Positions 22,946-34,884 of a stretch of DNA of 64,000 nucleotides are shown here, one piece after another; the first letter of the stretch is position 1, and every line of letters starts with the position of its first letter. Source of the DNA: Panulirus ornatus (Eukaryota; Arthropoda; Malacostraca; Decapoda; Palinuridae); NCBI RefSeq assembly GCF_036320965.1, contig NC_092242.1, positions 60,657,520 to 60,721,519 of the forward strand, read 5' to 3'. Below the pieces are notes generated by a model. The model had not been told where the DNA came from. It saw only the letters and a program-made list of their open reading frames with translations, and searched no databases. A program made the translations under genes and the position numbers.

Positions 22946-23872
22946 ATCTATCTATCTATCTTCTGATGCCTGTTCCCTACGGAAACTCCCATCAAGGGGT
23001 GGACGTGGCAAAAGGGTCTCCACTTATCCCTGTCCTTACATGCCTCCTTTGCATACACCATTTCATGCATTCTTCCTCTGTTTCTCTCTTTCCAGTATTC
23101 CTCCACTCTATTTACCCATGTCACAGGTGATCTTCCACTCACACCAAACCCTTTAATTGTACTAGCATACACTCTCCTTGTAAACTTGCATGTAAAACAT
23201 GCCCAAACCACCTCAAAGTATTACGCTTCATCCATTCTTGCCATACCACAACTCTCATACACCCTTTTATTTCCTTCTTCATTCTATCTAGTCACCTCAT
23301 ATGCTCTTCTTAAATAGCTCATTTCCACAACCTGGATTCTTGACCTCTGTGCTTCATTCCATGTCCATGTTTTGGCTGCATAAGTCAGGGGTGGGAGGAC
23401 TATGCTGTCCCTCAACCCTCTTTTCACTTCCATACTTACACCTCTTCCCTTCATTATTCTATTAAGGGACTCAATGACTCTTCTACCTTGTACAGCTCTC
23501 TTCCTCATCTCTCCTTCCACATCACCACACTTACCCAAGACAGCTCCTAGGTACTTAAATTCCCTCTTCCAGTGTTTATCCCCTGTTTATCCCCAATATC
23601 CACAGCATAATTTAGCACACTTTTTTTTTCACTCTATATGGTTTTACAAAATCTATACTTTCACTTCATTTCCTTTCAAACATCATTTCTTTACTTTTAC
23701 TTGCATTTACCTTCAATCAACTATGCTTACACACATCATAAAACACATTACAACCTTCTGCAACTCCTATTGACTCTCTGCAAACAACACAGTATCATCC
23801 ACAAACAGGCTTGCCACTAGCCACTATATCTCACTGCCACACCACATCTCTGCACCCCTTTTCCCAATCTTT
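22946..23872 (-). mobile_element. RTE-2 copy joined to RTE-1 upstream
   Basis: The minus strand encodes LGKGVQRCGVAVRYSG, then the C-terminal wing with EMRKRAVQGRRVIESLNRIM, AKTWTWNEAQRSRIQVVEM and GFGVSGRSPVTWVNRVEEY. The 3' end has TTTTGCCACGTCCACCCCTT and TAGATAGATAGATAG. The 5' edge at 23872 joins RTE-1 sequence in the same orientation. Confidence 0.8.
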
Positions 23873-25919
23873 CTTCACTCATTCTCTCCATGTGCCCAAA
23901 CCATTTCAAAACACCCTCTTCTGCTCTCTCAACCACACTCTTTTTATTTCCACACATCTCTCTTACCCTTACATTACTTACTCGATCAAACCAGCTCACA
24001 CCACATATTGTCCTCAAACATCTCATTTCCAGCACATCCACCCTCCTGCGCACAACTCTATCTATACCCCACGCCTCGCAACCATACAACATTGTTGGAA
24101 CCACTATTCCTTCAAACATATCCATTTTTGCTTTCTGAGATAATGTTCTCGACTTCCACACATTCTTCAAGGCTCCAAGGATTTTCGCCCCCTCCCCCAC
24201 CCTATGATTCACTTCCGCTTCCATGGTTCCATCCGCTGCCAGATCCACTCCCAGATATCTAAAACACTTTACTTCCTCCAGTTTTTCTCCATTCAAACTT
24301 ACTTCCCAATTGACTTGATCCTCAACCCTACTGTACCTAATAACCTGGCTCTTATTCACATTTACTCTTAACTTTCTTCTTTTACACACTTTACCAAACT
24401 CAGTCACCAGCTTCTGCAGTTTCTCACATGAATCAGCCACCAGCGCTGTATCATCAGCGAACAACAACTGACTCACTTCTCAAGCTCTCTCATCCACAAC
24501 AGACTTCATACTTGCCCCTCTTTCCAAAACTCTTGCATTCACCTCCCTAACAACCCCATCCATAAACTAATTAAACAACCATGGAGACATCACACACCCC
24601 TGCCGCAAACCTACATTCACTGAGAACCAATCACTTTCCTCTCTTCCTACACGTACACATGCCTTACATCCTCGATAAAAACTTTTCACTGCTTCTAACA
24701 ACTTGCCTCCCACACCATATATTCTTAATACCTTCCACAGAGCATCTCTATCAACTCTATCATATGCCTTCTCCAGATCCATAAATGCTACATACAAATC
24801 CATTTGCTTTTCTAAGTATTTCTCACATACATTCTTCAAAGCAAACACCTGATCTACACATCCTCCACCACTTCTGAAACCACACTGCTCTTCCCCAATC
24901 TGATGCTCTGTACATGCCTTCACCCTCTCAGTCAATACCCTCCTATATAATTTACCAGGAATACTCAACAAACTTATACCTCTGTAATTTGAGCACTCAC
25001 TCTTATCCTCTTTGTCTTTGTACAATGGCACTATGCAAGCATTCCGCCAATCCTCAGGCACCTCACCATGAATCATACATACATCAAATAACCTTACCAA
25101 CCAGTCAACAATACAGTCACCCCCTTTTTTAATAAATTCCACTACAATACCATCCAAACCTGCTGCCTTGCCGGCTTTCATCTTCCGCAAAGCTTTTACT
25201 ACCTCTTCTCTGTTTACCAAATCATTTTCCCTAACCCTCTTGCTTTGCACACCACCTCGACCAAAACACCCTATATCTGCCACTCTATCATCAAACACAT
25301 TCAACAAACCTTCAAAATACTCACTCCATCTCCTTTTCACATCACCACTACTTGTTATCACCTCCCCATTAGCCCCCTTCACTGAAGTTCCCATTTGCTC
25401 CCTTGTCTTAGGCACTTTATTTACCTCCTTCCAAAACATCTTTTTATTCTCCCTAAAATTTAATGATACTCTCTCACCCCAACTCTCATTTGCCCTCTTT
25501 TTCACCTCTTGCACCTTTCTCTTGACCTCCTGCCTCTTTCTTTTATACATCTCCCACTCATTTGCATTTTTTCCCTGCAAAAATCGTCCAAATGCCTCTC
25601 TCTTCTCTTTCACTAATAATCTTATCTCTTCATCCCACCACTCACTACCCTTTCTAATCAACCCACCTCCCAGCTTCTCATGCCACAAGCATCTTTTGCG
25701 CAAGCCATCACTGCTTCCCTAAATACATCCCATTCCTCCCCCACTCCCCTTACCTCCTTTGTTCTCACCTTTTTCCATTCTGTACTCAGTCTCTCCTGGT
25801 ACTTCCTCACACAAGTCTCCTTCCCAAGCTCACTTACTCTCACCACCCTCTTCAGCCCAACATTCTCTCTTCTTTTCTGAAAACTCATACAAATCTTCAC
25901 CTTTGCTTCACCCTCTTTT
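23873..25919 (-). mobile_element. RTE-1 longest young copy: linker, RT, part of C-terminal
   Basis: The copy starts at 25919 with GEAKVKICMSFQKRRENVG, the end of the endonuclease-RT linker. It continues through EWWDEEIRLLVKEKREAFG, NKKMFWKEVNKV, the full RT with NYRGISLLS, AFMDLEKAYDRV and LLFADDTALVAD, and on to KWFGHMERMSEER. There it stops abruptly at the junction with RTE-2. There is a frame break near 25670-25700 and an in-frame stop near 24567 (FN*FMDG). The 5' edge abuts the A tail of the copy at 25920. Confidence 0.9.
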
Positions 25920-26944
25920 TTATACTTTGTCGCTGTCTCCCGCGTTTGCGAGGTAGCGCAAGGAAACAGACGAAAGAAATGGCCCAACCCCCCCCATACA
26001 CATGTATATACATACGTCCACACACGCAAATATACATACCTACACAGCTTTCCATGGTTTACCCCAGACGCTTCACATGTCTTGATTCAATCCACTGACA
26101 GCACGTCAACCCCGGTATACCACATTGCTCCAATTCACTCTATTCCTTGCCCTCCTTTCACCCTCCTGCAAGTTCAGGCCCCGATCACACAAAATCTTTT
26201 TCACTCCATCTTTCCACCTCCAATTTGGTCTCCCTCTTCTCCTCGTTCCCTCCACCTCCGACACATATATCCTCTTGGTCAACCTTTCCTCACTCATTCT
26301 CTCCATGTGCCCAAACCATTTCAAAACACCCTCTTCTGCTCTCTCAACCACGCTCTTTTTATTTCCACACATCTCTCTCACCCTTACGTTACTTACTCGA
26401 TCAAACCACCTCACACCACACATTGTCCTCAGACATCTCATTTCCAGCACATCCATCCTCCTGCGCACAACTCTATCCATAGCCCACGCCTCGCAACCAT
26501 ACAACATTGTTGGAACCACTATTCCTTCAAACATACCCATTTTTGCTTTCCGAGATAATGTTCTCGACTTCCACACATTCTTCAAGGCTCCCAGAATTTT
26601 CGCCCCCTCCCCCACCCTATGGTCCACTTCTGCTTCCATGGTTCCATCCGCTGCCAGATCCACTCCCAGATATCTAAAACACTTCACTTCCTCCAGTTTT
26701 TCTCCATTCAAACTCACCTCCCAATTTACTTGACCCTCAACCCTACTGTACCTAATAACCTTGCTCTTATTCACATTTACTCTTACTTATACCTCTGTAA
26801 TTTGAGCACTCACTTTTATCCCCTTTGCCTTTGTACAATGGCACTATGCAAGCATTCCGCCAATCCTCAGGCACGTCACCATGAGTCATACATACATTAA
26901 ATAACCTTACCAACAAGTCAACAATACAGTCACCCCCTTTTTTA
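25920..26944 (-). mobile_element. RTE-1 copy with the RT core deleted
   Basis: On the minus strand FIKKGGDCIVDLLVRLFNVC through SNYRGIS (26944 to about 26787) is joined directly to VNVNKSKVIRYSRVEGQ. The intervening RT catalytic core is missing. The C-terminal block is intact to VVYRG, followed by the short 3' UTR, hairpin and a short A run at 25915-25920. It could be spread only by proteins from elsewhere. Confidence 0.88.
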
Positions 26945-27165
26945 ATGAATAAGGGCAGACAGTATGAATTATGTACATGTGTATATATGTATATGTCTGT
27001 GTGTGTATATATATGTATACGTTGAGATGTATAGGAATGTATATGTGTGTGTGTGGACATGTATGTACATACATGTGTATGTGGGTGGGTTGGGCTATTC
27101 TTTCGTCTGTTTCCTTGTGCTACCTCGCTAATGTGGGAGACAGCGACAAAGTATAAAAAATAAAT
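26945..27165 (+). mobile_element. RTE-1 long-form 3' UTR end, forward
   Basis: It begins AATAAGGGCAGACAGTATG and runs through alternating TATG-rich sequence to GGTGGGTTGGGCTATTC. The hairpin CGCTA-type region and AAATAAATAAAT tail follow. It is fused back-to-back with the minus-strand copy ending at 26944. A further 3' end lies at 27235-27325 (GATGGGCCATTCTTCG to AAGTATAATAATGAT). Confidence 0.75.
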
Positions 27166-27329
27166 AAATTTATTATTTATCTATTATTTTATTTTGCTAT
27201 ATATTTTATTATTTTATTATAAAAAATAAATAAATATATGTACATAAATGGATGGGCCATTCTTCGTCTGATTCCTGGCACTAACTCACTGACGAGGGAA
27301 ACAGTGATTAAGTATAATAATGATAATGA

Positions 27330-28399
27330 CAATAATATATATATTTGCATGTTTATTACATGCTTGATATACCAAAGATAATATACAAATTACTTATGGG
27401 ATCAACAATCTGAGAGTTATTTCTGAATTCAATGAATGCTGTCTGTCTGTCTTATGCAATATCATTCTGAAAACTAAACTAAACACTGTACAAAAATATT
27501 ATGCAATAAACATTACAAATAAAATCAAAAACATTATCTAAACAACAAAATGTTGGTTAAGGCACACAAAACACAGTCACATTAAAAGGGATATTCTTTC
27601 TTATACATTATATGACCTGAGAGAAGTTATCAGGAAAGGACTGTCACACTTCGGCTGAATTTTTTGAATTTCCAATGTTGCTCCTAGTCGGCAACACACT
27701 TACAATAATGTTAAGAAAATGGTTGGTTATTTGAAATTCAATCCTCTCTAAGGTTTATATAATGCTGGTCTAAAGCCTAGGATATTTGGGCAATGTGTTT
27801 AGCATTAATGGATATTGTTACATACTGAAACTATTTCCAACAGCTTCAATATGCAATGCTACTCATCTCAATATTAAGCATATTGAATTTTTTACACTGC
27901 TAGATAAGCCAAATAAAAGAAGAAAAGCAATTTCTAATTCTATTTCTGTACAGCTAAGGAAGATCTTAGTTCAAATGCTAATATGATAACCCCAAATCTT
28001 CAATGAGCAGCAAATTGCATTCTCTTGCTAATAAAAAAATCTGAAATATTTCATCGCTAGATCTCATTCCCAGTCCATGCCAAGGACTACATATGATCAA
28101 TTCTATAAATACAGGACTCCAGAAAGGTACAAACAACAAGGCTCACAATTTGCACTGATACTCAAGACTTAATTAGAGTCTCTTTACAGTGTTCATACAC
28201 TTGCAGTCAAATGTGAAAAATGAGAAAGCCTTGGACTTATGAGTGAGTGGGAAAAAGAATTCCTTTAGGTCTTTCCCTCCCTAAACATATTTCTGGGAAA
28301 ATATCAATTTACTATTCAGGGTGATCATAAAATATCATCTCAAATGTAGTACACAGGACAACATGAATACTAGTGGCACCATTCTCCTGTAGCACTCAC
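27330..28399. other. Intron DNA, nothing recognised
   Basis: AT-rich sequence without coding or repeat signatures that I can recognise. Confidence 0.5.
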
Positions 28400-28522
28400 T
28401 GGGTGAGAGTCTCCCTCCACAGTCCAATTCCTCGGAGCTGCGGCTCACGGGTGACGTTACGCGCAGCAGCTTACACTGGCCTTTGTAACTTGTACCTAGG
28501 AAGCCATATTGAGCACTCGAGC
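28400..28522 (-). CDS. Candidate 41-codon cassette exon of the SBF-like gene
   Basis: Inside the 14-kb intron between exons 35642-35449 and 21493-21247 is an open stretch containing SSAQYGFLGTSYKGQ, then LLRVTSPVSRSSEELDCGG and RLSP. An AAAG acceptor behind a T-rich tract lies at 28523 and a strong A/GTGAGT donor at 28399. Entering in phase 1 and leaving in phase 1, it can be included or skipped without shifting frame. It is richer in G+C and CpG than its flanks. I do not recognise the peptide in vertebrate SBF1/2, so it may be alternative, lineage-specific, or a false exon. Confidence 0.55.
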
Positions 28523-30368
28523 CTTTGTTATCCAAAAACAAAAATTCCACTTAAGTAAATATCGTCCACTTTTATATGCCCAACAGCAGAGAACTTTGAG
28601 GGGGAATTTCATAAACAATATACAAAGTTTTGGAAAAAATAGATATGCACAATGGTACTGCTAGCAATACAACAAAACATTAACTCAACATTTCAAGTAA
28701 AATTAAAAAAGAATTTCAGTTCTATATAGAACAGAATGATGCTTCAAAATACGATGAATTAAAATGCAGAAACAAAAGAAAGATCATCCAAGCATGAAAA
28801 GTAAGGAAAGGAATCTGATAAGTAAACCAAGAATTTAAAAACGAAAATGAAAAAATAGCAACTTCAAATATGACAATACATTACTTCATTAAAGATATAT
28901 AAAAGATGAAAATACAACAAAATACTGGAGTAATAAACTCTTTAACACTTTTTACAAACATTACGCAACAAAAATTATGAACATTATTATCAAAACACTT
29001 TGTAGAAAAAACAGCTCTACTGTATTTTCATGAAATGTATGAGACAAAAATTAACTTTTTTTTTTACTGTAAGGCAAAATGTTAAAATTCTAAGACCCAA
29101 CTTTAGCCACACTCTTGGAAATGGAAGCCAAGGGTCTCAAATTTTATTTCCCTGTGGGTCAGAACTTTCTAATATAAGCATGCTGGCTTTACAAACACTG
29201 ATATATGACTGAAAACCTAGTATTTACATTTATATATATAATTTCAATAACTACATTCATAATATCAAATAAAAGCAGAGTAGTAGCCAAGAGCTCAGCT
29301 GGCTGGTGAGGATCTTTCAGATGACAAAAATTTGCTAAATGAAATCTGGATCTGAATTTCACTAATATACTGAGACTTTCTAGGGGTGCATCCCAAACCA
29401 ATCTGAAGATGAAAGCCAAGTAGAACAGAAGTATGACTGATCATGGCAACTTCAGTCAGCAGATAAAAAAAAAATCAGGGTGGGATCCATCAAAGAAACT
29501 TTGAAGTTGTCCTGGGAGTATCCAAACCAATTTTCAAGTTAATCCAATATGAAGATTTTCTGACATTTGAAGAGTAGGTACAATTGGTGAGCAAACAGCC
29601 ATGGCAATATCTCAGCCAACTGAACTGATAAAAATGTAGGTTTTGAAGGATGAAAAACCATTTCCCTCTCTAAGGCCGAGTCCTATGTGCAGCTGAGAGA
29701 TCCCCTGTTTGTGAGGTATTGAAACACTGTTTTACCCACCAAAATGCAATGAATCATGAAGATTATCTCCATTTTGCCATCAAAAAACATATAAAGTTAG
29801 CAAATAGTCATTCACAGAGACCTAATGCAGGTAACGTACAAGGAAGGTAAGGAACACTGAAGAACAGAACATCTAGAAGTTAATTCCCAGGTAATAGAGG
29901 TCACTTCACAGGTAGTGGCAGGGGGACGGCCAATAGGGGTACATGGAGAGAGGGGTCAGCTTATGACTGACTGGAAATGAGGCAGTAGGGGAAAAGGCAG
30001 AATGCAGCAATTTCACATCACTTCCCAGGCAAGTAACAAACAGGGTAAGACAGGTTAAACTGAGGTTATGGACCAATTTTACATAAAGGCTCCCCAATAC
30101 CACTGCTGCACAAAGGCATATCAAAGAGTAAAGTCTGTCAATTATCAAAATATTTCAAGTTACAGCACAGAGTACATATAAATTTTCAGAGACGCTGTGC
30201 AAGAAAAAATTATGATATATTTTGGAATCTTGGTTAGATATTAAAAACAGATTTCCTCACTGAATACAAATTCCTGAGTACACTTTACATAATAGCAAGA
30301 GGGGGAAAATGTAGGAAGCAGTGTCTCATTCTTTGTTAAAACTCATCTCAATCCTGTACTAAAAACTG
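28523..30368. other. Intron DNA, nothing recognised
   Basis: AT-rich unique-looking sequence. No long frame or repeat family was identified on either strand. Confidence 0.5.
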
Positions 30369-30580
30369 TTGTATCTGCTGATAAAAGCAACATTTTCGTA
30401 AAACTCAAAAATCATTTTCGTGTGATAATGATAGGAGGATCAGTTTGTGCCCCAGCACCATCAAAAGTAGATGATTGTATCTGCTGATAAAATCAACATT
30501 TTCGTAAAACTCAAAGATTATTTTCAGGTGATAATGACAGGAGGATCAGTTTGTGCCCCAGCACCATCAAAAGCAGATGA
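30369..30580. repeat. 106-bp tandem duplication
   Basis: The unit starting TTGTATCTGCTGATAAAA at 30369 recurs at 30475. Only a few bases differ over 106 bp, including the shared AGGATCAGTTTGTGCCCCAG. This is a fairly young local duplication in an intron. Confidence 0.85.
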
Positions 30581-30771
30581 AAGAGATTATCATCAGATAG
30601 CAGATATTTGTAATGAACACAATGCAATCAAAAGGGGAAATCTTAAGATACTAATATCTAAATCGAGAAACTCTTTCCACTACATCAGGGTGAAAGTTCT
30701 ACCTAAATCTGCTTGACAGTATCCTAATACAACAAGTTAAAAAACCTATATGAGGTGAGAACATAGCAGAT

Positions 30772-30930
30772 GGACCTCCATGGTGTAGCGGTTTGTGTCA
30801 CAAAAAATTATGTATTCAAAGGCTTCCTGGTGTTGAGCACATAGATTCTAATCCTGATTGCAGTTTGGTACACAGCTGTTCATCTTCCCTTAGGGGTTGG
30901 TTGCTAAAATGGACACCTGGCTTAGAGGGT
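30772..30930 (+). mobile_element. tSINE: tRNA-derived SINE
   Basis: The head GGACCTCCATGGTGTAGCGG carries an A-box-like TGGTGTAGCGG. ATTCTAATCCTG about 80 bp later is a weakened B box. The body CAGCTGTTCATCTTCCC and GGACACCTGG is shared with 51132-51280 and 2497-2592. The promoter layout is that of an RNA polymerase III SINE. The copy is diverged and not a functional tRNA. Confidence 0.7.
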
Positions 30931-31062
30931 AGTGATGCTGTTTCCTGTGGGGTGGGGTAGTGCCAGGAATAGATGAAAGTAAGTATGAATATGTACACGT
31001 CTGTGTATGTATATGTATATGTGTCTATGTTGATATGCATATGTATATATATGTGCATATAT
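30931..31062 (+). mobile_element. RTE-1 long-UTR scrap
   Basis: AGTGCCAGGAATAGATGAAAG followed by alternating TATG-rich sequence resembles the internal long-form 3' UTR. It links the SINE to the RTE-1 copy at 31063. Confidence 0.5.
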
Positions 31063-31625
31063 GGAAGATGAAAGCCGGCAAGGCAGTGGGTTTGGATGGT
31101 ATTGTAGTGAAATTTATTAAAAAAGGGGGTGACTGTGTTGTTGACTGGTTGGTAAGGTTATTTAATGTATGTATGACTCATGGTGAGGTGCCTGAGGACT
31201 GGTGGAATCTTGCATAGTGCCTTTGTACAAAGGTAAAGGGGATAAGAGTGAGTGCTCAAATTACATAGGTATAAGTTTGTTGAGCATTCCTGGGAAATTC
31301 TATGGGAGGGTATTGACTGAGAGGGTGAAGGCATGTACAGAGCATCAGATTGGGGAGGAGCAGTGTGGTTTCAGGAGTGGTAGAGGATGTGTAGATCAGG
31401 TGTTTGATTTGAAAAATGTATGTGAGAAATACTTTGAAAAGCAAATGGATTTGTATGTAGCATTTATGGATCTGGAGAAGGCATATGATAAGAGTTGATA
31501 GAGATGCTCTGTGGAAGGTATTAAGAATATATGTTAAGGGAGGTAAGTTGTTAGAAGCAGTGAAAAGTTTTTATCGAGGATGTAAGGCATGCGTACATGT
31601 AGGAAGAGAGGAAAGTGGGTCAGCA
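31063..31625 (+). mobile_element. RTE-1 fragment: first half of RT
   Basis: It starts exactly in MKAGKAVGLDGIVVKFIKKG and runs through LYKGKGDKSECSNYIGISLL, QCGFRSGRGCVDQVF and VAFMDLEKAYD. A frame break follows (GATAAGAGTTGATAG), then VKSFYRGCKACVHVGRE. It stops at 31625, before the catalytic FADD block. Confidence 0.85.
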
Positions 31626-31855
31626 ATGCATCGCCCTGTCCTGAAATGGTGGACTCTGTAGCTTGTGGTGGGTAAGTGATCTGTTTCACCTATCCTACAA
31701 CGGCATTAGGTCAATGTCCTATTGGTGGGCCATCAAAGACCTGTACGGCGGTGATCATGTTTGTCTGGATGCTGATGTCAGGTGCTTTATCTCTAATGTA
31801 AATGACTTCCAATATCTGTAGTCTCCTCTGATTACACCAAAATCATTACTAGAGT
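31626..31855. other. Unclassified segment between two RTE-1 pieces
   Basis: This sequence is less AT-rich than its surroundings, with phrases such as CAATGCATCGCCCTGTCCTG and GACCTGTACGGCGGTGATC. It does not match RTE-1, RTE-2, Jockey or SINE sequence seen here. It may be a piece of another repeat. Confidence 0.4.
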
Positions 31856-32256
31856 GAAGAGAGGTTGACAAAGAGAACATATGTGTCTGAAATGGTGTAA
31901 ATAAAAAGGGGGACACAAATTGGAGATGGAAGGATGGAATAATAAAAGATTTTGAATGATCAGGGGCCTGAGAATGCAGGAGGGTGACAGGTGTGCACAG
32001 GATACGAGCATAATGGTGTGATGTGGGGTACAGGAAGTGATGTGTTGTCAGTAGACTGAACTAAGGCATATGTAGCAACCTGAGAATCCAAGGAAAGGTC
32101 TGTAGGGCATAGTTGTGGATAGGAGGATCTGGTTTTGATGCATTCTACATGATGGATGGAGAATGGAGGAGAGCAAATACAGCCTTTCTTCATCTATTTC
32201 TAGCACTGCCTTGCTAACATAGTTGACAGCAAACAACTATGAAAAAAAGTAACCAC
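31856..32256 (+). mobile_element. RTE-1 old C-terminal and 3' end
   Basis: A decayed version of RLTKRIYVSEVE (RLTKRTYVSEMV) begins at 31860. A broken RPNWRWKDG-type block, the UTR with GGTTTTGATGCATT, and a degenerate hairpin followed by AACTATGAAAAAAAG near 32240 complete it. Confidence 0.75.
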
Positions 32257-32305
32257 ACTTATACAGTACAACTTCACATGATAATGTTTTTCAAACACCT
32301 AAATA

Positions 32306-33820
32306 ATGATGAAAACAGTTGATAGAGATGCTCTGTGGAAGGTATTAAGAATATATGGTGTGGGAGGCAAGTTGTTAGAAGCAGTGAAAAGTTTTTATCG
32401 AGGATGTAAGGCATGTGTACTTGTAGGAAGAGTGGAAAGTGATTGGTTCTCAGTAAATGTAGGTTTGCAGCAGGGGTGTGTGATGTCTCCATGGGTGTTT
32501 AATTTGTTTATGGATGGGGTTGTTAGGGAGGTGAATGCAAGAGTTTTGGAAAGAGGGGCAAGTATGCAGTCTGATGTGGATGAGAGAGCTTGAGAAGTGA
32601 GACATGTGTTGTTCGCTGATGATACAGCACTGGTGGCTGATTCATGTGAGAAACTGCAGAAGCTGGTGATTGAGTTTGGTAAAGTGTGTGAAAGAAGAAA
32701 GTTGAGAGTAAATGTGAATAAGAGCAAGGTTATTAGGTACAGTAGGGTTGAGAGACAAGTCAATTGGGAGGTAAATTTGAATGGAGAAAAACTGAAGGAA
32801 GTGAAGTGTTTTAGATATCTGGGAGTGGATTTGGCAGCGGATGGAACCATGGAAGCAGAAGTGAATCATAGGGTTGGGGAGGGGGCGAAAATTCTGGGAG
32901 CCTTGAAGAATGTGTGGAAGTCGAGAACATTATTTCGGAAAGCAAAAATGGATATGTTTGAAGGAATAGTGGTTCCAACAATGTTGTATGGTTGCGAGGC
33001 GTGGGCTATGGATAGAGTTGTGCGCAGGAGGGTGGATGTGCTGGAAATGAGATGTTTGAGGACAATATGTGGCGTGAGGTGGTTTGATCGAGTAAGTAAT
33101 GATAGGGTAAGAGAGATGTGTGGTTATAAAAAGAGTGTGGTTGAGAGAGCAGAAGAGGGTGTTTTGAAATGGTTTAGTCACATGGAGAGAATGAGTGAGG
33201 AAAGATTGACCAAGAGGATATATGTGTCAGAGGTGGAGGGAACGAGAAGTGGGAGACCAAATTGGAGGTGGAAAGATGGAGTGAAAAAGATTTTGAGTGA
33301 TCGGGGCCTGAACATGCAGGAGGGTGAAAGGAGGGCAAGGAATTGAGTGAATTGGAATGATGTGGTATACCCGGGTTGGCGTGCTGTCAATGGATTGCAC
33401 CATGGCATGTGAAGCGTCTGGGGTAAACCATGGAAAGTTCTGAGGGGCCTGGATGTGGAAAGGGAGCTGTGGTTTCGGTGCATTACTACATGACAGCTAG
33501 AGACTGAGTGTGAACGAATGTGGCCTTTGTTGTCTTTTCCTAGTGCTACCTCGCACACATGAGGGGGGAGGGGGTTGTTATTTCATGTGTGGTGAGGTGG
33601 CCATGGGAATGAATAAAGGCAGACAGTATGAATTATGTACATGTGTATATATGTATATGTCTGTGTGTGTATATATATGTATACGTTGAGATGTATAGGT
33701 ATGTATATTTGCATGTGTGGACGTATGTTGGTGGGTTGGGCCATTCTTTTGTCTGTTTCCTTGCGCTACCTTGCTAACGCGGAAGACAGCAACAAAGCAA
33801 AATAAAAAAATAAATAGTTA
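32306..33820 (+). mobile_element. RTE-1 copy, forward, RT to long 3' UTR, two nonsense changes
   Basis: From TVDRDALWKVLRIYGVGG the frame runs through GLQQGCVMSPWVFNLFMD, LFADDTALVADS, FRYLGVDLAADG and KWFSHMERM to RRARN. Two TGA stops interrupt it, one where young copies have TGG in AWEV (32591) and one near the end (RRARN*VNW, about 33345). The long 3' UTR follows, ending in the hairpin region near 33765-33795 and AATAAAAAAATAAATAG. Confidence 0.9.
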
Positions 33821-33824
33821 AAAG

Positions 33825-34165
33825 AAAAAAGAAAATAAATCACTAAGTGGGTGGCAGCTATCAGCTGAATAAGTAACTGTTTATGTGTGAAGTTTCAGCA
33901 TGCCAACAAATGGGAGCAGCACCTTTTAGGACCCTGGCATTATTTCCTGGTTGGTGGAGGGTGGGCAATCCACAAGGGTTGCACAAACTGTATTTTGACA
34001 ACTCTGGGCTAAAGTATTATTCATTGGAGAGAAGGAATAATGTGTATTATGACTTTAGTCACACCTGGCAGCCAAAGGGTTGATGAAGGCCAGCACAGAT
34101 TTGTATCAGGTAAGGGTACACAAATGCAATTACTAATACAAAGAAATACACAGGAACTATAATGG
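33825..34165. other. Intron DNA with possible LINE scrap
   Basis: Mostly unrecognised. Near 34083-34150 a forward frame reads EGQHRFVSGKGTQMQLL, vaguely like the QFGFRKG RT block of a CR1/Jockey-type element. That is too short to assign. Confidence 0.35.
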
Positions 34166-34470
34166 TTACAGACCACTGGGGCATGAACATGCAGGAAGGT
34201 TAAAGGCATGCACAGGATAGAGTAAACTGGATCAATATGGCATGCAGGGGCTAACATGATGTCAGTGGACTGAACCAGGGCATGCAAAACGGTAGGAGTA
34301 AACCATAAAAAGGTCTGTAAAGGCCTGGTTGAGGATAGGATATTGTGGTTTTGGTGCATTACACATGACAGCTAGGGAATGGATATGAGTGAATGCACCC
34401 TTTCTTCGTCTGTTCCTGGCACTACCTCGCTAATGCGGGAAATGACGATCAAGTATGAAAGAAAAAAATA
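34166..34470 (+). mobile_element. RTE-1 old 3' end
   Basis: It carries ATGAACATGCAGGAAGGTTA, then CAGTGGACTGAACCAGGGC and GTGCATTACACATGACAG. A degenerate hairpin region with ACTACCTCGCTAATGCGGGA near 34420 and AAGTATGAAAGAAAAAAA follow. Confidence 0.8.
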
Positions 34471-34689
34471 ATGATGGATTATCTACAAATACATGTAAAA
34501 TAATCTTAGCTTTATGGTTAAAGTTATTGTCAGATGAGCTTAAAGTGGAAGACTGTAACACAGCAGCAGAGAGAAGCAAAGTCATTGAAGAACAGAGGCA
34601 TGGTAAGCACCATGCACAGGACCAGGACCTGCCTCCCTGGCAAAATTACATCAAAGGTATTTGTAAGCAGGTATTCCATCCATCCATTT

Positions 34690-34809
34690 TTACTTGGTCC
34701 CCCTAAGCTTCTAACACACAGATCCTCTTTGTCAGTCTCTCTTCACTCATCTTATCAATATGTCCAAACTATTTCAGCATAACCTGGTTAGCACTCTCAA
34801 AATATAATA

Positions 34810-34884
<75 letters not shown>

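Noticed and set aside
26082..26733. 158- and 202-codon plus-strand frames
   Set aside because: They are antisense to the RTE-1 C-terminal coding region on the minus strand.
28335..28399. Extension of the cassette-exon frame downstream and upstream to an ATG
   Set aside because: The splice-bounded 123-nt part fits the gene. The ATG upstream lies in the intron's T-rich tract and the tail past the GTGAGT donor lacks support.
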